Assembly (NCBI GenBank): GCA_964393405.1
Contig: CAYMTR010000009.1
Span: 28,972 to 92,971 of the forward strand
Reading direction: 5' to 3'
Length of the DNA stretch: 64,000 nt
From: CAYMTR01 sp964393405
Lineage (GTDB): Bacteria > Bacteroidota > Bacteroidia > Bacteroidales > Prolixibacteraceae
How positions within the stretch are numbered: the first letter of the stretch is position 1; every line of letters begins with the position of its first letter. Made by a program: the position numbers and the translations under genes. The notes beneath the pieces were generated by a model. The model saw only the letters and a program-made list of their open reading frames with translations. It had not been told where the DNA came from and did not search any database. Below, one piece after another: positions 18,566 to 28,539 of this stretch.

Positions 18566-20386
18566 ATGCTAATAAGAAGCTTTTCATTCAGGATCAACAT
18601 TTTGCACATCGTTTACTACGTATTGGTGAATTTATTGATTTTCACGAGTATATACTATATAATACACAAGCTTGTTGTTAAAAACCGTGTTGAATATATA
18701 AATGAGCAAAGCATAAGCTTCAGTCAGCAATTTGGGGTTGAAATTCAAAATTTAGAAAATAACACATCAATATTATCAGAAATAATAAGTTCGGGCAATT
18801 GTAATAAAAATTGGATTAAAAATTATTCTAGAAAGGTACTTGAAACAAGTCTTCTCACAGGGAATATTTACCTTTTGAACAAGGTAAACGAAGAAAATGA
18901 AATCATTGAAATAAGCAAGAGATCTGAGGATTTTGGAATTACTAATATAAATTTCTCAGATAGCTGTTTTAGCGCTAAAACCGGTAATTATTGGAATTCG
19001 TATGTATCTGAGAACCAAACTCACCTTTTCTACTCAAGGGATATTAGTATAAGCTCAAGGTTAATAATATTCATAAAGGAAAACACGCTAGATAAATTAC
19101 TATCTGCTAATAATATCAATAAAGGAAATTTCTCCGCGATACTTGATAACAATTTCAGATACATATCTAGTGCAGATATTCCTGAAGAGGCTCACGAAGA
19201 AGTGATTAACAAGCTTCAGGAAGAAATAAGGGAAAACTTCAAAGATTCAAAAGAAGAAAAATATCTAAAATACTCTATTTCAAAAAATAGGAAAATATTC
19301 TCGAGTGTTGTTTACTACAAAGATTTAGATATATACATTTCTATTAGCCAGATGCGGAACGGCATAATTAAAGACCTGAGAATCTACTCATTATATGCTG
19401 CCATCGCTTTCATAATTTCAATCCTGATAGTAACTACACTTGTATTATTAAGCAACCATAACCTAACAAAATCGTTTAATGAGCTATATAGGAGAGTACA
19501 GAGGAGTACTTATTTAAAATTAAAACCAAGTTCATTTGAAAGTGAAATTTCGCTAATACATAAAAGCTTTGACCTATTAGAAAACCAAATACATCTATAC
19601 GAAAAAAACGTTGAGAACCTTTCAAAGAGCAGTTCCGGCTTAGAAAATGATTTAAAGATTGCAAAGAAGCTTCAGTATAACCTATTGCCTTCGTTAACTT
19701 CGAAATTTAAAAATAGGAAGGAATTTGAATTATATGCCATTACAGAATCGCTATTCGATATTGGGGGAGACTTCTACGATTACTTCTTGATAGACGAAGA
19801 AAATCTGCTCGTCGCCGTTGCTGATGTGTCAGGTAAAGGAATTCCGGCTTCGTTGTTTATGATATATACACACACACTTTTAAGATCAATATCAGAAACA
19901 GGATTAAGGACTTCTGAAATAATAACCCGTTTAAACAATAAACTTATAGAAGAAAATATTAGTGACATGTTTGTTACTATTTTTCTAGGAATATTAAAGA
20001 TCAAGACAGGTGAATTTCAATACTGTAACGCGGCACATAATCATCCACTGATTATTCACAAGGAAGGCAGGATTGATGAGATGAAAGAGACCCATGGCAT
20101 TCCTGTAGGCATTTATCCAAATAGGATTTATACCGACAGTTCAATTACCTTAAATCAAGGTGATCAGGTATTTATATACACAGATGGATTGATAGATACG
20201 ATAGACGAAAATGAGTTGAAATACTCGGTTGATGTATTGAAATACAATCTGATGGGCACATGGTTTTTTGATACAAAGGAAGTCGTGGAGAAGATAAAAG
20301 AGAGTGTCACAAATTTCAGGGGTAATATTAAACCCGGGGATGATTTAACGATTTTAAACCTTAAATACAAGCCCCGGGAAATGTAA
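18566..20386 (+). CDS. Membrane sensor with RsbU/SpoIIE-type PP2C serine phosphatase
   Basis: The 606-residue product has a transmembrane helix at about 12-35, an extracytoplasmic sensor of about 240 residues, a second helix at about 278-300, a linker/coiled coil with a QYNLLPS-type lead-in, and a PP2C domain at about 380-606. The metal-binding motifs GGDFYDYF and ADVSGKGIPASLF and the TDGLID segment are present. Such phosphatases dephosphorylate anti-anti-sigma factors in partner-switching stress control, but no STAS or HPK-like anti-sigma gene is nearby. The sensor is probably Cache-like, though I cannot assign it. It ends 3 bp from the convergent clpC gene. Confidence 0.87.
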   Translation: MLIRSFSFRINILHIVYYVLVNLLIFTSIYYIIHKLVVKNRVEYINEQSISFSQQFGVEIQNLENNTSILSEIISSGNCNKNWIKNYSRKVLETSLLTGNIYLLNKVNEENEIIEISKRSEDFGITNINFSDSCFSAKTGNYWNSYVSENQTHLFYSRDISISSRLIIFIKENTLDKLLSANNINKGNFSAILDNNFRYISSADIPEEAHEEVINKLQEEIRENFKDSKEEKYLKYSISKNRKIFSSVVYYKDLDIYISISQMRNGIIKDLRIYSLYAAIAFIISILIVTTLVLLSNHNLTKSFNELYRRVQRSTYLKLKPSSFESEISLIHKSFDLLENQIHLYEKNVENLSKSSSGLENDLKIAKKLQYNLLPSLTSKFKNRKEFELYAITESLFDIGGDFYDYFLIDEENLLVAVADVSGKGIPASLFMIYTHTLLRSISETGLRTSEIITRLNNKLIEENISDMFVTIFLGILKIKTGEFQYCNAAHNHPLIIHKEGRIDEMKETHGIPVGIYPNRIYTDSSITLNQGDQVFIYTDGLIDTIDENELKYSVDVLKYNLMGTWFFDTKEVVEKIKESVTNFRGNIKPGDDLTILNLKYKPREM

Positions 20387-20389
20387 ATT

Positions 20390-22906
20390 TTATAGTTCTT
20401 TCTTTCCTATTTTAATTTTGATTTTTTGCTTTTTAGTATCTAATCCGATACTAATCAAATCACCTTCTTTAAGTTCTGTTTTCAGGATAGCTTCAGCCAT
20501 TTCATCCTCAAGAAGTTTTTGAATTGCCCTTTTAAGAGGACGGGCACCAAATTGAGGATCAAAACCTTTAATAGCGATGAAATCTTTAGCTGCAGAAGAA
20601 ATCCTAAGTTCATAATTAAGATTTTTGACTCTAGAATAAAGTCCGCTAAGTTCAATATCTATGATTTTATGTATATCCTTTTGAGTTAAAGGATTAAACA
20701 TGATTACATCATCAATACGATTAAGGAATTCAGGAGCAAAAGCTTTTTTCAGTGCCTTCTGAATAACGAAAGAAGAGTTTTCAGAATCAGAAGAATCAGA
20801 GGTAGCAGTAAAACCTATTCCTTTACCAAAATCAGAAAGTTGTCTTGATCCGATATTTGAAGTCATTATGACAATAGTATTTTTGAAATCAATTCTTCTA
20901 CCGAGACTATCTGTCAATCGACCTTCATCCATCACTTGTAATAAAAGGTGAAAAACATCGGGGTGAGCTTTTTCAATTTCATCGAGAAGAACCACAGAAT
21001 AAGGTTTCCTTCGTACTTTCTCTGTAAGTTGACCACCTTCCTCATAACCAACATATCCGGGAGGAGCACCAACAAGTCTTGAAACGGCGAATTTCTCCAT
21101 ATATTCGCTCATATCAACGCGAATAAGAGCATCGGTAGAATCAAACAGATATTGAGCAAGCACTTTAGCAAGTTGAGTTTTACCAACTCCTGTAGGACCG
21201 AGGAAAATAAATGTACCGATAGGTTTATTCGGATCTTTCAATCCTGCACGGTTTCTTTGAATGGCTTTAACAATCTTTTCGATTGCAGAATCCTGGCCGA
21301 TAATAGCACTTTTAAGGTCGTTGCCCATAGTAAGGAGTCGACGGCTTTCAGCCTGAGCAACTCTTTGAACAGGGACACCAGACATCATAGCCACCACTTC
21401 AGCGACTTTATCTTCAGTAACAATTTCGCGGTGGTTAATAAGTTCTTTTTCCCAGTCTTCCTTTTCCCTTTCAAGAAGTTGGAGAAGACTTTTTTCCTTA
21501 TCGCGATAGTTGGCAGCGAGCTCAAAGTTTTGTCCTTTGACAGCCAGGATTTTTTCGTCACGAACAGACTCAATTTTCTCTTCGAGTTTCACTATTCGCT
21601 CAGGCACATTGATATTTGCGATATGTACCCTTGAGCCGGCTTCATCGAGAGCATCAATAGCTTTATCGGGCATATATCTGTCGGTAATATATCTTGCAGT
21701 AAGGTTTACACAAGCAGCAATTGCTTCGGGAGTATAAGTAACGTTGTGATGGTCTTCGTAACGAGACTTGATATTATTTAAAATCTGAATAGTTTCATCA
21801 ACAGAAGTAGGGTCGACCATTACCTTTTGAAAACGGCGTTCAAGAGCACCGTCTTTTTCAATATTTTGTCTGTATTCATCTAAAGTTGTAGCTCCAATGC
21901 ACTGAATATCACCGCGAGCAAGAGCAGGTTTAAGCATATTTGCAGCATCGAGAGAACCAGTAGCACCTCCGGCGCCAACAATCGTATGAATTTCATCAAT
22001 AAACAGGATGACATTGCTAACTTTAGCCAGTTCATTTAAAATAGCTTTCATTCTTTCTTCGAATTGCCCTCGGTATTTAGTACCTGCAACAATAGAAGCC
22101 AAGTCGAGGGAAACAACCCTTTTTTCAAAAAGCACCCTTGAAACTTTCTTTTCAATAATTCTGATTGCCAGACCTTCAGCAATAGCAGATTTTCCAACGC
22201 CCGGTTCTCCGATAAGGATAGGATTGTTCTTTTTTCTACGGCTAAGTATCTGAGCCAGACGTTCGATTTCTTTTTCTCTACCAACGATAGGATCGAGACT
22301 ACCTTCTTCGGCAGCTTTAGTAATATCTATACCAAAATTGTCGAGTACAGGAGTATCTGATTTTCCGGGGTTTGATTGAGATGAGCCACTGCCTGATGAA
22401 GGTTTATGAGGGAAGAAATCATTACTATCGTCGTCGCTATCGCCCGGCATATCGGAACGGGACTCAATAGGCTTATTTTTATTTTCAGAAAGAAGGTTTT
22501 TCACGGAATCGTAATTAATACTATAATCGTTAAGAAGCTTAGAAATCAATGAGTTTTCACTTTTAAGGAGAGCCAGAAGTAAATGACCGGTGTTAATAGT
22601 ATTACTACCCATAGCTCTAGCTTCGAGATATACAATCTTTAAGGATTTATCAGCTTCCTTAAGAAGTTGGATATTTGCATTTGAGTCAAGAGTTTGATCA
22701 GCCTTAATTTCCAATTCAACAGCTTTTTTAATGCTCTCAAGATCAATTTCAAAACTGTTCAAAAGATCAATTGCAATACCATCGCCATCTCTAAGAATAC
22801 CAAGAAAGATATGTTCGAGGCCGATAAAATCGTTTCCCATTCTTATAGCTTCTTCTCTGCTATATAATAATACATCCTTTATTTTAGGAGAAAATTTCGA
22901 ATCCAT
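20390..22906 (-). CDS. clpC: ATP-dependent Clp protease ATP-binding subunit ClpC
   Basis: ClpC is an AAA+ unfoldase that feeds proteins to ClpP. The 838 residues comprise two N-terminal Clp_N repeats (about 1-145), an acidic Ser-rich linker, AAA-1 with Walker A GEPGVGKSA, a middle segment with a UVR-like coil, and AAA-2 with Walker A GPTGVGKTQ. The IGF tripeptide in DFGKGIGFTA is the ClpP-docking loop, so it is a protease partner and not a ClpB-type disaggregase. No ClpP gene lies in this window. It is convergent with the phosphatase gene. Confidence 0.97.
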   Translation of the reverse strand: MDSKFSPKIKDVLLYSREEAIRMGNDFIGLEHIFLGILRDGDGIAIDLLNSFEIDLESIKKAVELEIKADQTLDSNANIQLLKEADKSLKIVYLEARAMGSNTINTGHLLLALLKSENSLISKLLNDYSINYDSVKNLLSENKNKPIESRSDMPGDSDDDSNDFFPHKPSSGSGSSQSNPGKSDTPVLDNFGIDITKAAEEGSLDPIVGREKEIERLAQILSRRKKNNPILIGEPGVGKSAIAEGLAIRIIEKKVSRVLFEKRVVSLDLASIVAGTKYRGQFEERMKAILNELAKVSNVILFIDEIHTIVGAGGATGSLDAANMLKPALARGDIQCIGATTLDEYRQNIEKDGALERRFQKVMVDPTSVDETIQILNNIKSRYEDHHNVTYTPEAIAACVNLTARYITDRYMPDKAIDALDEAGSRVHIANINVPERIVKLEEKIESVRDEKILAVKGQNFELAANYRDKEKSLLQLLEREKEDWEKELINHREIVTEDKVAEVVAMMSGVPVQRVAQAESRRLLTMGNDLKSAIIGQDSAIEKIVKAIQRNRAGLKDPNKPIGTFIFLGPTGVGKTQLAKVLAQYLFDSTDALIRVDMSEYMEKFAVSRLVGAPPGYVGYEEGGQLTEKVRRKPYSVVLLDEIEKAHPDVFHLLLQVMDEGRLTDSLGRRIDFKNTIVIMTSNIGSRQLSDFGKGIGFTATSDSSDSENSSFVIQKALKKAFAPEFLNRIDDVIMFNPLTQKDIHKIIDIELSGLYSRVKNLNYELRISSAAKDFIAIKGFDPQFGARPLKRAIQKLLEDEMAEAILKTELKEGDLISIGLDTKKQKIKIKIGKKEL

Positions 22907-23031
22907 ATATTAATTCTATAAAAAATGATGACTAATATACATCTTTTTCTAAATAGAGTGAAACTAACGAGACAAGGAAAATAACAATTGTTGATAGTTT
23001 GTCAAACTATGTTAATTTTTTAATCAACCTC

Positions 23032-23065
23032 TTGGCATAATAAGACTTTTATAATGGTAATTTTG
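23032..23065 (+). promoter_or_regulatory. gyrA promoter
   Basis: TTG (23032-23034), a 23-bp spacer and TAATTTTG (23058-23065) form a Bacteroidota-type promoter 45 nt upstream of the gyrA start. Confidence 0.6.
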
Positions 23066-23109
23066 TATTTTTAACGACTTTTTTAAGGTCAAATAAAAGG
23101 ATATTAATA

Positions 23110-25620
23110 ATGTCTGATAGCGAAAGAATTATTCAAATTAACATCGAGGAGCAAATGAAATCGGCATACATTGATTATTCAATGTCTGTTATAGTTTCGC
23201 GTGCTCTGCCTGATGTACGTGATGGATTTAAGCCTGTTCACAGGAGAGTATTATATGGGATGAACGATCTTGGCATTGTTGCCGGAAAGCCATTTAAAAA
23301 GTCTGCCAGGATAGTAGGGGAAGTATTAGGTAAGTACCACCCTCATGGGGATTCATCTGTATATATGGCCATGGTAAGAATGGCACAGGATTGGTCATTA
23401 CGATATACACTAGTAGAGGGTCAAGGGAACTTTGGGTCGGTAGACGGCGATAGTCCTGCAGCCATGAGGTATACAGAAGCCAGGCTTTCAAAGATTGCAG
23501 AAGAAACGTTAGCTGATCTTGAAAAGAACACAGTAGATTTTCAGCCCAATTTCGATGAGTCATTGAAAGAGCCAACAGTATTACCAACAAGAATACCAAA
23601 TTTACTTGTTAACGGAGCATCTGGTATAGCGGTTGGTATGGCAACAAACATGCCACCTCACAATCTTTCCGATACAGTAGATGCAGTGATTGCATATATT
23701 GATAATCGTGAAATAGAAATTGATCAATTGATTGAAATCATAAAAGCTCCTGACTTCCCAACAGGAGGAATAATTTATGGTTATCAAGGAGTTAAGGAGT
23801 CATATCATACAGGAAGGGGTAGAATTGTTGTTCGTGGAAAAGCTCACATCGAAACTACATCAACAGGAAGAGAAAAAATTATAATCACTGAAATTCCATA
23901 TCAGGTCAACAAAGCAGAGCTCATTATAAAAATCGCAGAGTTGGTCAATGAGAAAAGAATTGAGGGTATTTCAAACGTCAACGACGAGTCAGACAGAAGT
24001 GGTATGCGCATTGTAATCGACATCAAAAGAGATGAGATTTCAAATGTTGTACTTAATAAACTGTATAAACTGACATTATTGCAATCTGCGTTTGGAGTTA
24101 ACAATATCGCACTTGTAAAAGGCAGACCACGATTGCTTAACCTCAAGCAACTTATCAAGTATTTTGTTGAGCATAGACATGATGTTGTCGTCCGCAGAAC
24201 TCAATTTGAACTAGATCAGGCAGAAAAGCGTGCGCACATACTTGAAGGTTTAATAATTGCCAGTGACAATATAGATGAAGTAATATCAATCATCAGATCG
24301 TCGAACAATGCAGACGTAGCCAGAGAAAGGCTCATTGAAAGGTTTGAACTTTCTGAGTTACAGGCCAGAGCAATTGTAGAGATGAGGTTAAGGCAACTTA
24401 CAGGCCTTGAACAAGAAAAGCTTCGTGCTGAATATGAAGATATTCTTAAGCTAATTGAGCATTTAAAAGAAATCCTTGCAGATGAATCGTTAAGGATGGA
24501 AATAATTAAGAAGGAGCTTATAGAAGTAAAAGAAGCCTACAAGGATGAAAGGAGAACAGAAATAGTTCCTAATGCTGAAGAGTTCATCCCTGAAGATTTT
24601 TATGCTGATGATGAAATGTTAATAACAATATCACATCTTGGATATATTAAAAGGACTCCTCTAACTGAATTCAGAACTCAGGGAAGGGGAGGGGTAGGCT
24701 CCAAGGGAGGAGCTACTCGAGATGAAGATTTCCTTGAACATATGTTTTCAGCCACAAACCACAATACCCTACTTTTGTTTACAGAAAAAGGTAAATGCTT
24801 CTGGCTAAAGGTATATCAGATTCCTGAAGGATCAAGAACTTCTAAGGGTCGTGCAATACAAAACCTTTTGAATATAGAGCAAGATGACAAAGTAATGGCC
24901 TATATTAATGTAAATAAACTTGATGATGAAGAATACATTAATAATAATTACATCATACTTTGTACTAAGAACGGAATAATAAAGAAAACTTCATTAGAAG
25001 CATACTCACGCCCTCGACAAAACGGTGTTAATGCAATTACCATAAGGGAAGGGGACCAACTTCTTGAAGCCAAGCTAACAAATGGTAAAAATGAGATTAT
25101 GCTTGCAGTTCGTTCCGGTAAGGCAATAAGATTTAATGAAAGTGCAGTTAGAGCAATAGGTAGGACAGCTTCAGGAGTAAGAGGAGTTACCCTTTCAGAA
25201 GGAGATGAAGTAATTGGCATGATATGTGTTGAAGAAGAATCTGAAGATGTAATGGTAGTATCTGAAAATGGTTACGGCAAACGGTCGAAGATTGAAGATT
25301 ACCGGGTAACCAATAGGGGAGGTAAAGGAGTTAAAACTATTAACATTACAGAAAAGACCGGAAAACTTGTTGCAATTAAAAGTGTGACTGACAACGATGA
25401 CCTTATGATAATTACTGAAAACGGAATGACAATAAGGTTAGCTATAGGGTTAGTGAGATTGATGGGAAGGACTGCACAGGGAGTTAGGCTCATTAATTTG
25501 AAGGAAAACTCTACAATTGCCTCAGTAGCAAGAGTTAGCAAAAGTGAGGACATTGATGAAAACGAAGAAAATATTGTTGTAGAAAATATTGATAATGAGG
25601 AAATAAATAGTGAGGAATAA
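23110..25620 (+). CDS. gyrA: DNA gyrase subunit A
   Basis: GyrA cuts and rejoins DNA during negative supercoiling, as an A2B2 complex with GyrB. The 836 residues include the winged-helix/tower breakage-reunion domain with catalytic Tyr121 in AAMRYTEARL, and six C-terminal beta-pinwheel blades. The GyrA-box QGRGGVGSKG at about 520 identifies gyrase rather than topoisomerase IV. The quinolone region reads HPHGDSSVYMAM, with Met where E. coli has Asp87; hydrophobic residues here also occur in relatives, so this alone does not show resistance. The acidic C-terminal tail is typical. Confidence 0.98.
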   Translation: MSDSERIIQINIEEQMKSAYIDYSMSVIVSRALPDVRDGFKPVHRRVLYGMNDLGIVAGKPFKKSARIVGEVLGKYHPHGDSSVYMAMVRMAQDWSLRYTLVEGQGNFGSVDGDSPAAMRYTEARLSKIAEETLADLEKNTVDFQPNFDESLKEPTVLPTRIPNLLVNGASGIAVGMATNMPPHNLSDTVDAVIAYIDNREIEIDQLIEIIKAPDFPTGGIIYGYQGVKESYHTGRGRIVVRGKAHIETTSTGREKIIITEIPYQVNKAELIIKIAELVNEKRIEGISNVNDESDRSGMRIVIDIKRDEISNVVLNKLYKLTLLQSAFGVNNIALVKGRPRLLNLKQLIKYFVEHRHDVVVRRTQFELDQAEKRAHILEGLIIASDNIDEVISIIRSSNNADVARERLIERFELSELQARAIVEMRLRQLTGLEQEKLRAEYEDILKLIEHLKEILADESLRMEIIKKELIEVKEAYKDERRTEIVPNAEEFIPEDFYADDEMLITISHLGYIKRTPLTEFRTQGRGGVGSKGGATRDEDFLEHMFSATNHNTLLLFTEKGKCFWLKVYQIPEGSRTSKGRAIQNLLNIEQDDKVMAYINVNKLDDEEYINNNYIILCTKNGIIKKTSLEAYSRPRQNGVNAITIREGDQLLEAKLTNGKNEIMLAVRSGKAIRFNESAVRAIGRTASGVRGVTLSEGDEVIGMICVEEESEDVMVVSENGYGKRSKIEDYRVTNRGGKGVKTINITEKTGKLVAIKSVTDNDDLMIITENGMTIRLAIGLVRLMGRTAQGVRLINLKENSTIASVARVSKSEDIDENEENIVVENIDNEEINSEE

Positions 25621-25630
25621 ATAATATTTA

Positions 25631-25638
25631 TATTTTTG
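25631..25638 (+). promoter_or_regulatory. -7 promoter element for TPR protein gene
   Basis: TATTTTTG matches TAnnTTTG, lies just after the gyrA stop and ends 30 nt before the next start. This suggests separate transcription of the TPR gene. Confidence 0.45.
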
Positions 25639-25667
25639 CACAAATAATCATCAAATAAGAATTAGTT

Positions 25668-26846
25668 ATGAAAAAATTAGTAACACTTTTATCGTTATTG
25701 ATTGTTGTTTTTTCAGCGTTTGCTCAAAAAGGGAAAGTTACAACTGCCATCAGTTATAAAGATGCAGGAGAAATCCAAAAAGCATATGAAGCAATAACGG
25801 AGGCTTTAAATCCCAATAATCCGCAAGCAGAAAAATCAATACCTTGGCCTAAATCATGGGAAGTTAAGGGTCAGATTTTGCAAGAAGTTTACAGAAAGGG
25901 AATAACCGACCTTGTAGAAGAGCCACTTTTTGAAGCTTTTGAATCATACAAAAAAGCCATAGAGCTTGATGATAAAAATAAATATGCGAAAAGTCTGATT
26001 ATTGACCTGACTTTCTTACAGACTGATTTGTCAAATTATGCAGTTTCAAGTTATGAAAAGCAAAGATTTGATGCATCATTAAAATGCTTTGAAACTTACA
26101 TGGACATTTCAGCATTGCCAATAATGAAACAAAACGCTCCGTCACAAGCAATTGATACAGCGATAGTTTACAATGCCGGTCTTGCAGCGTTTAAAGCAAA
26201 AAATTGGGAAAAGGCTATCAGTTACTTTACCCAATCAGCTGATAACCATTACAATGAATCAGCATGTTATCATTTTAAATATCAAGCTTATCAGGCAAAT
26301 GGAGATACTCTTCAATCGCTAACTACATTAAAGGAAGGATTCCAGAAATTTCCAAACGATGAAGTTATGCTTGTAGAAATTATCAATTTCTACATCAGCA
26401 AAAACAAGTCTGATGAAGCAATAAAGTATATTGACATGGCGATCAAAGAGAAACCTGAAAATTCATCTTTATATACAGCTAAGGGCGCCATGCTTGAAAA
26501 GCTAGGAGATCCTGATGGAGCTATTGAAATGTATAAAGAATCGATAAAGGTTGACAGTACTCAGTTTACACCATATTATAATTTGAGTGTAATTCATTAC
26601 AATCGTGGTGTTGAAGTTATTAATTCAGCAGGTCAGATTCCTCCAAGTCAGAGTGATAAATACAATGCAGAGATGGAAAAGGCAAAGAATCACTTTAGAA
26701 TTTCATTACCATATGTAGAAAAAGCATATTCAATTGATTCATCTGAAGTTGCTATCATGGAATCATTAAGGACAATCTACTATAGGTTGCAGATGAATGA
26801 TAAATACATGGAAATGAATAAGAAAATTCAAGGATTAAAACAATAA
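25668..26846 (+). CDS. Exported tetratricopeptide-repeat protein
   Basis: The 392 residues begin with a signal peptide (MKKLVTLLSLLIVVFSAFAQ) and consist largely of TPR helical pairs, for example around 170-190 (AFKAKNWEKAISYFTQSADN), 235-255 and 265-300 (KGAMLEKLGDPDGAIEMYKE). TPR proteins of this size in the periplasm usually scaffold complexes; no enzymatic motif is present. It has its own -7 element and a strong terminator, so it is probably monocistronic. Confidence 0.85.
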   Translation: MKKLVTLLSLLIVVFSAFAQKGKVTTAISYKDAGEIQKAYEAITEALNPNNPQAEKSIPWPKSWEVKGQILQEVYRKGITDLVEEPLFEAFESYKKAIELDDKNKYAKSLIIDLTFLQTDLSNYAVSSYEKQRFDASLKCFETYMDISALPIMKQNAPSQAIDTAIVYNAGLAAFKAKNWEKAISYFTQSADNHYNESACYHFKYQAYQANGDTLQSLTTLKEGFQKFPNDEVMLVEIINFYISKNKSDEAIKYIDMAIKEKPENSSLYTAKGAMLEKLGDPDGAIEMYKESIKVDSTQFTPYYNLSVIHYNRGVEVINSAGQIPPSQSDKYNAEMEKAKNHFRISLPYVEKAYSIDSSEVAIMESLRTIYYRLQMNDKYMEMNKKIQGLKQ

Positions 26847-26856
26847 GTAATAAATC

Positions 26857-26884
26857 AAAAACCGGACTTAGTTCCGGTTTTTTT
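26857..26884 (+). terminator. Rho-independent terminator after the TPR gene
   Basis: A 9-bp stem (AAAACCGGA with TCCGGTTTT, 26858-26866 and 26873-26881) is followed by a T run, starting 11 bp after the stop. Confidence 0.92.
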
Positions 26885-27043
26885 GCATATATAAAAATAA
26901 CATAATATCAATTATAAGACAAGGGTGTTATTCCAATTAAATTGAGTTAAGGACTCTTCAGATTGTGGGAATTCGCATTCAGGGCAAGAATTAATTCAAA
27001 TATACAAATCTCAGCGACTTTAAAAAATTTAAAAGAAGACTAT

Positions 27044-27508
27044 TTAAGGAATAATTCTTTTAATGTATTCTGAGTAATCTTTAAGAATTGGTTCATAATC
27101 TTTGTGAAATAATGAACTGGAAACAACAAAATCAGCAGTTGATCTGTTAGTCGCCGTAGGTATATTATACAAAGCACAAATTCGTAGCAAGGCTTTTACA
27201 TCAACGTCATGTGGCTGAGGTTGCATTGGATCCCAGAAAAATATAACAATGTCAACGCGTCGTTCAGCAATCATAGCTCCAAGTTGTTGGTCACCGCCAA
27301 GTGGTCCTGACTTAAGTTTAATTACTTCAGGAGGAATTGTCTCATTTTCACTGCATTTCTGTTTCAATGTGTGTTCAATCATTGAACCGGTAGTTCCAGT
27401 ACAAACTAAAACATGAGGAGCCAATTCTTTCCAATTATAAGCAACCCATTCTACCATATCAGCTTTTCTGTTATCGTGAGCAACAATGCCTATCGTTTTT
27501 TTTCTCAT
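27044..27508 (-). CDS. mgsA: Methylglyoxal synthase
   Basis: MgsA converts dihydroxyacetone phosphate to methylglyoxal and phosphate, a bypass used when phosphosugars build up. From the ATG at 27508 the 154 residues include AHDNRKADMV, CTGTTG, the SGPLGGDQQ loop with catalytic Asp73, and WDPMQPQPHDVDVKAL with His100, Asp101 and Asp103, which covers the family active site. An alternative ATG at 27523 would overlap the upstream glucosaminidase gene by 14 bp; either way the two are probably translated from one message. No phosphate-sensing element is seen. Confidence 0.95.
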   Translation of the reverse strand: MRKKTIGIVAHDNRKADMVEWVAYNWKELAPHVLVCTGTTGSMIEHTLKQKCSENETIPPEVIKLKSGPLGGDQQLGAMIAERRVDIVIFFWDPMQPQPHDVDVKALLRICALYNIPTATNRSTADFVVSSSLFHKDYEPILKDYSEYIKRIIP

Positions 27509-27509
27509 T

Positions 27510-28430
27510 TTAAATTCTTTCATTCCAATAATCTTTAACATAATAAGGAATTTCACCTTCACATAATTTCTTAACAATATAGCAAAGGCTTCCTTTTTTG
27601 TAAATATAAGTATCGTCTAGTTTACATTTGTCATATTTTTCGAGATCATTCCAAATAATCACTTGTTTTAACATTTTCTTATATTCATCCCCTGCTGTTG
27701 AATATTTATTAAGCTCGTTGATCAATTGGTAGACACTGGCTTCCTCAAATCTTTTAGCTCTGAGTTTCTTGTAAGCTCTATTTTTGCCAATTGTCAAAAA
27801 ATAATGATCAACAGATTGATAAATATTTTCGTATTTTTTCATAAATATCCTTCCACCTTCAGGATATGAGTTATATGCTTTCAATGAATTTTTGTCAGAT
27901 TTGCTGGAAATAATACCAAAAAGATTATAGCCTTCTATCGCAAACCTCGATTGTCCCCAGCCTGATTCTAATGCTGCCTGAGCAAGAACTAAGCTTGTTG
28001 GATGTTCCTTCAGATGTACCAGTAGATCACTGGGTTTATTCGCATCGTATTTTGCCATAAGGCTATCAAGAAGTGAATGTTCTCTAATATGAATTGTATC
28101 TCCGCTTTCAATTTTCTTTAAAATTCGGTCTACCCTTCTATAGTCCATTTGAATGTGAAATTTTACAATTAAAATAGCAGGAAGCACCTGACTTATGAAT
28201 TGCAGTTTCTTGTCAGAAATAGAAGATAAATCATCAATAAGCAAAGTATCGTAAAGAACAGGAACGACAATAGAATCATTCACCTGAATTATTTGGGATA
28301 TACTATCAAGCTTTATTTCTTTTATTCTCAGGTCAACAGGAATATTCTTTTCATCACAAGAAATAAAAAGTGAGCCCAAAAGTATAATAATGAAAAATAT
28401 ACTTATTTTCAAATGTTTAAGTATTCTCAA
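27510..28430 (-). CDS. Glucosaminidase-domain lipoprotein (Bax-like)
   Basis: This predicted lipoprotein of 306 residues has an N-terminal hydrophobic segment ending in a lipobox-like SLFISC (Cys about 25). The C-terminal half is a mannosyl-glycoprotein endo-beta-N-acetylglucosaminidase domain of the Bax type: LVLAQAALESGWGQSRFA with the catalytic Glu, NLFGI and YKKLR. It probably trims peptidoglycan in the periplasm. The N-terminal region (about 30-120) is not recognised. It lies one base from mgsA, with a TTTG-N19-TAGCTTTG promoter upstream. Confidence 0.87.
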   Translation of the reverse strand: MRILKHLKISIFFIIILLGSLFISCDEKNIPVDLRIKEIKLDSISQIIQVNDSIVVPVLYDTLLIDDLSSISDKKLQFISQVLPAILIVKFHIQMDYRRVDRILKKIESGDTIHIREHSLLDSLMAKYDANKPSDLLVHLKEHPTSLVLAQAALESGWGQSRFAIEGYNLFGIISSKSDKNSLKAYNSYPEGGRIFMKKYENIYQSVDHYFLTIGKNRAYKKLRAKRFEEASVYQLINELNKYSTAGDEYKKMLKQVIIWNDLEKYDKCKLDDTYIYKKGSLCYIVKKLCEGEIPYYVKDYWNERI

Positions 28431-28459
28431 TACATATAAGTATTAAATTCTACACAAAA

Positions 28460-28490
28460 CAAAGCTAAGAGGATTTTAATAAAATTCAAA
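28460..28490 (-). promoter_or_regulatory. Promoter of the glucosaminidase-mgsA pair
   Basis: The minus strand reads TTTG (28487-28490), a 19-bp spacer and TAGCTTTG (28460-28467), 30 nt before the start. The spacing equals the described TTG-N19-TAnnTTTG consensus. Confidence 0.6.
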
Positions 28491-28539
28491 AGATTAATGT
28501 TTACTAGAAAATAATTAAAAATTAAATCTTTGTTAAAAT

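Noticed and set aside
23340..23370. Met at the GyrA position equivalent to E. coli Asp87 as quinolone resistance
   Set aside because: Non-acidic residues are found there in related bacteria, so lineage difference is the simpler reading.
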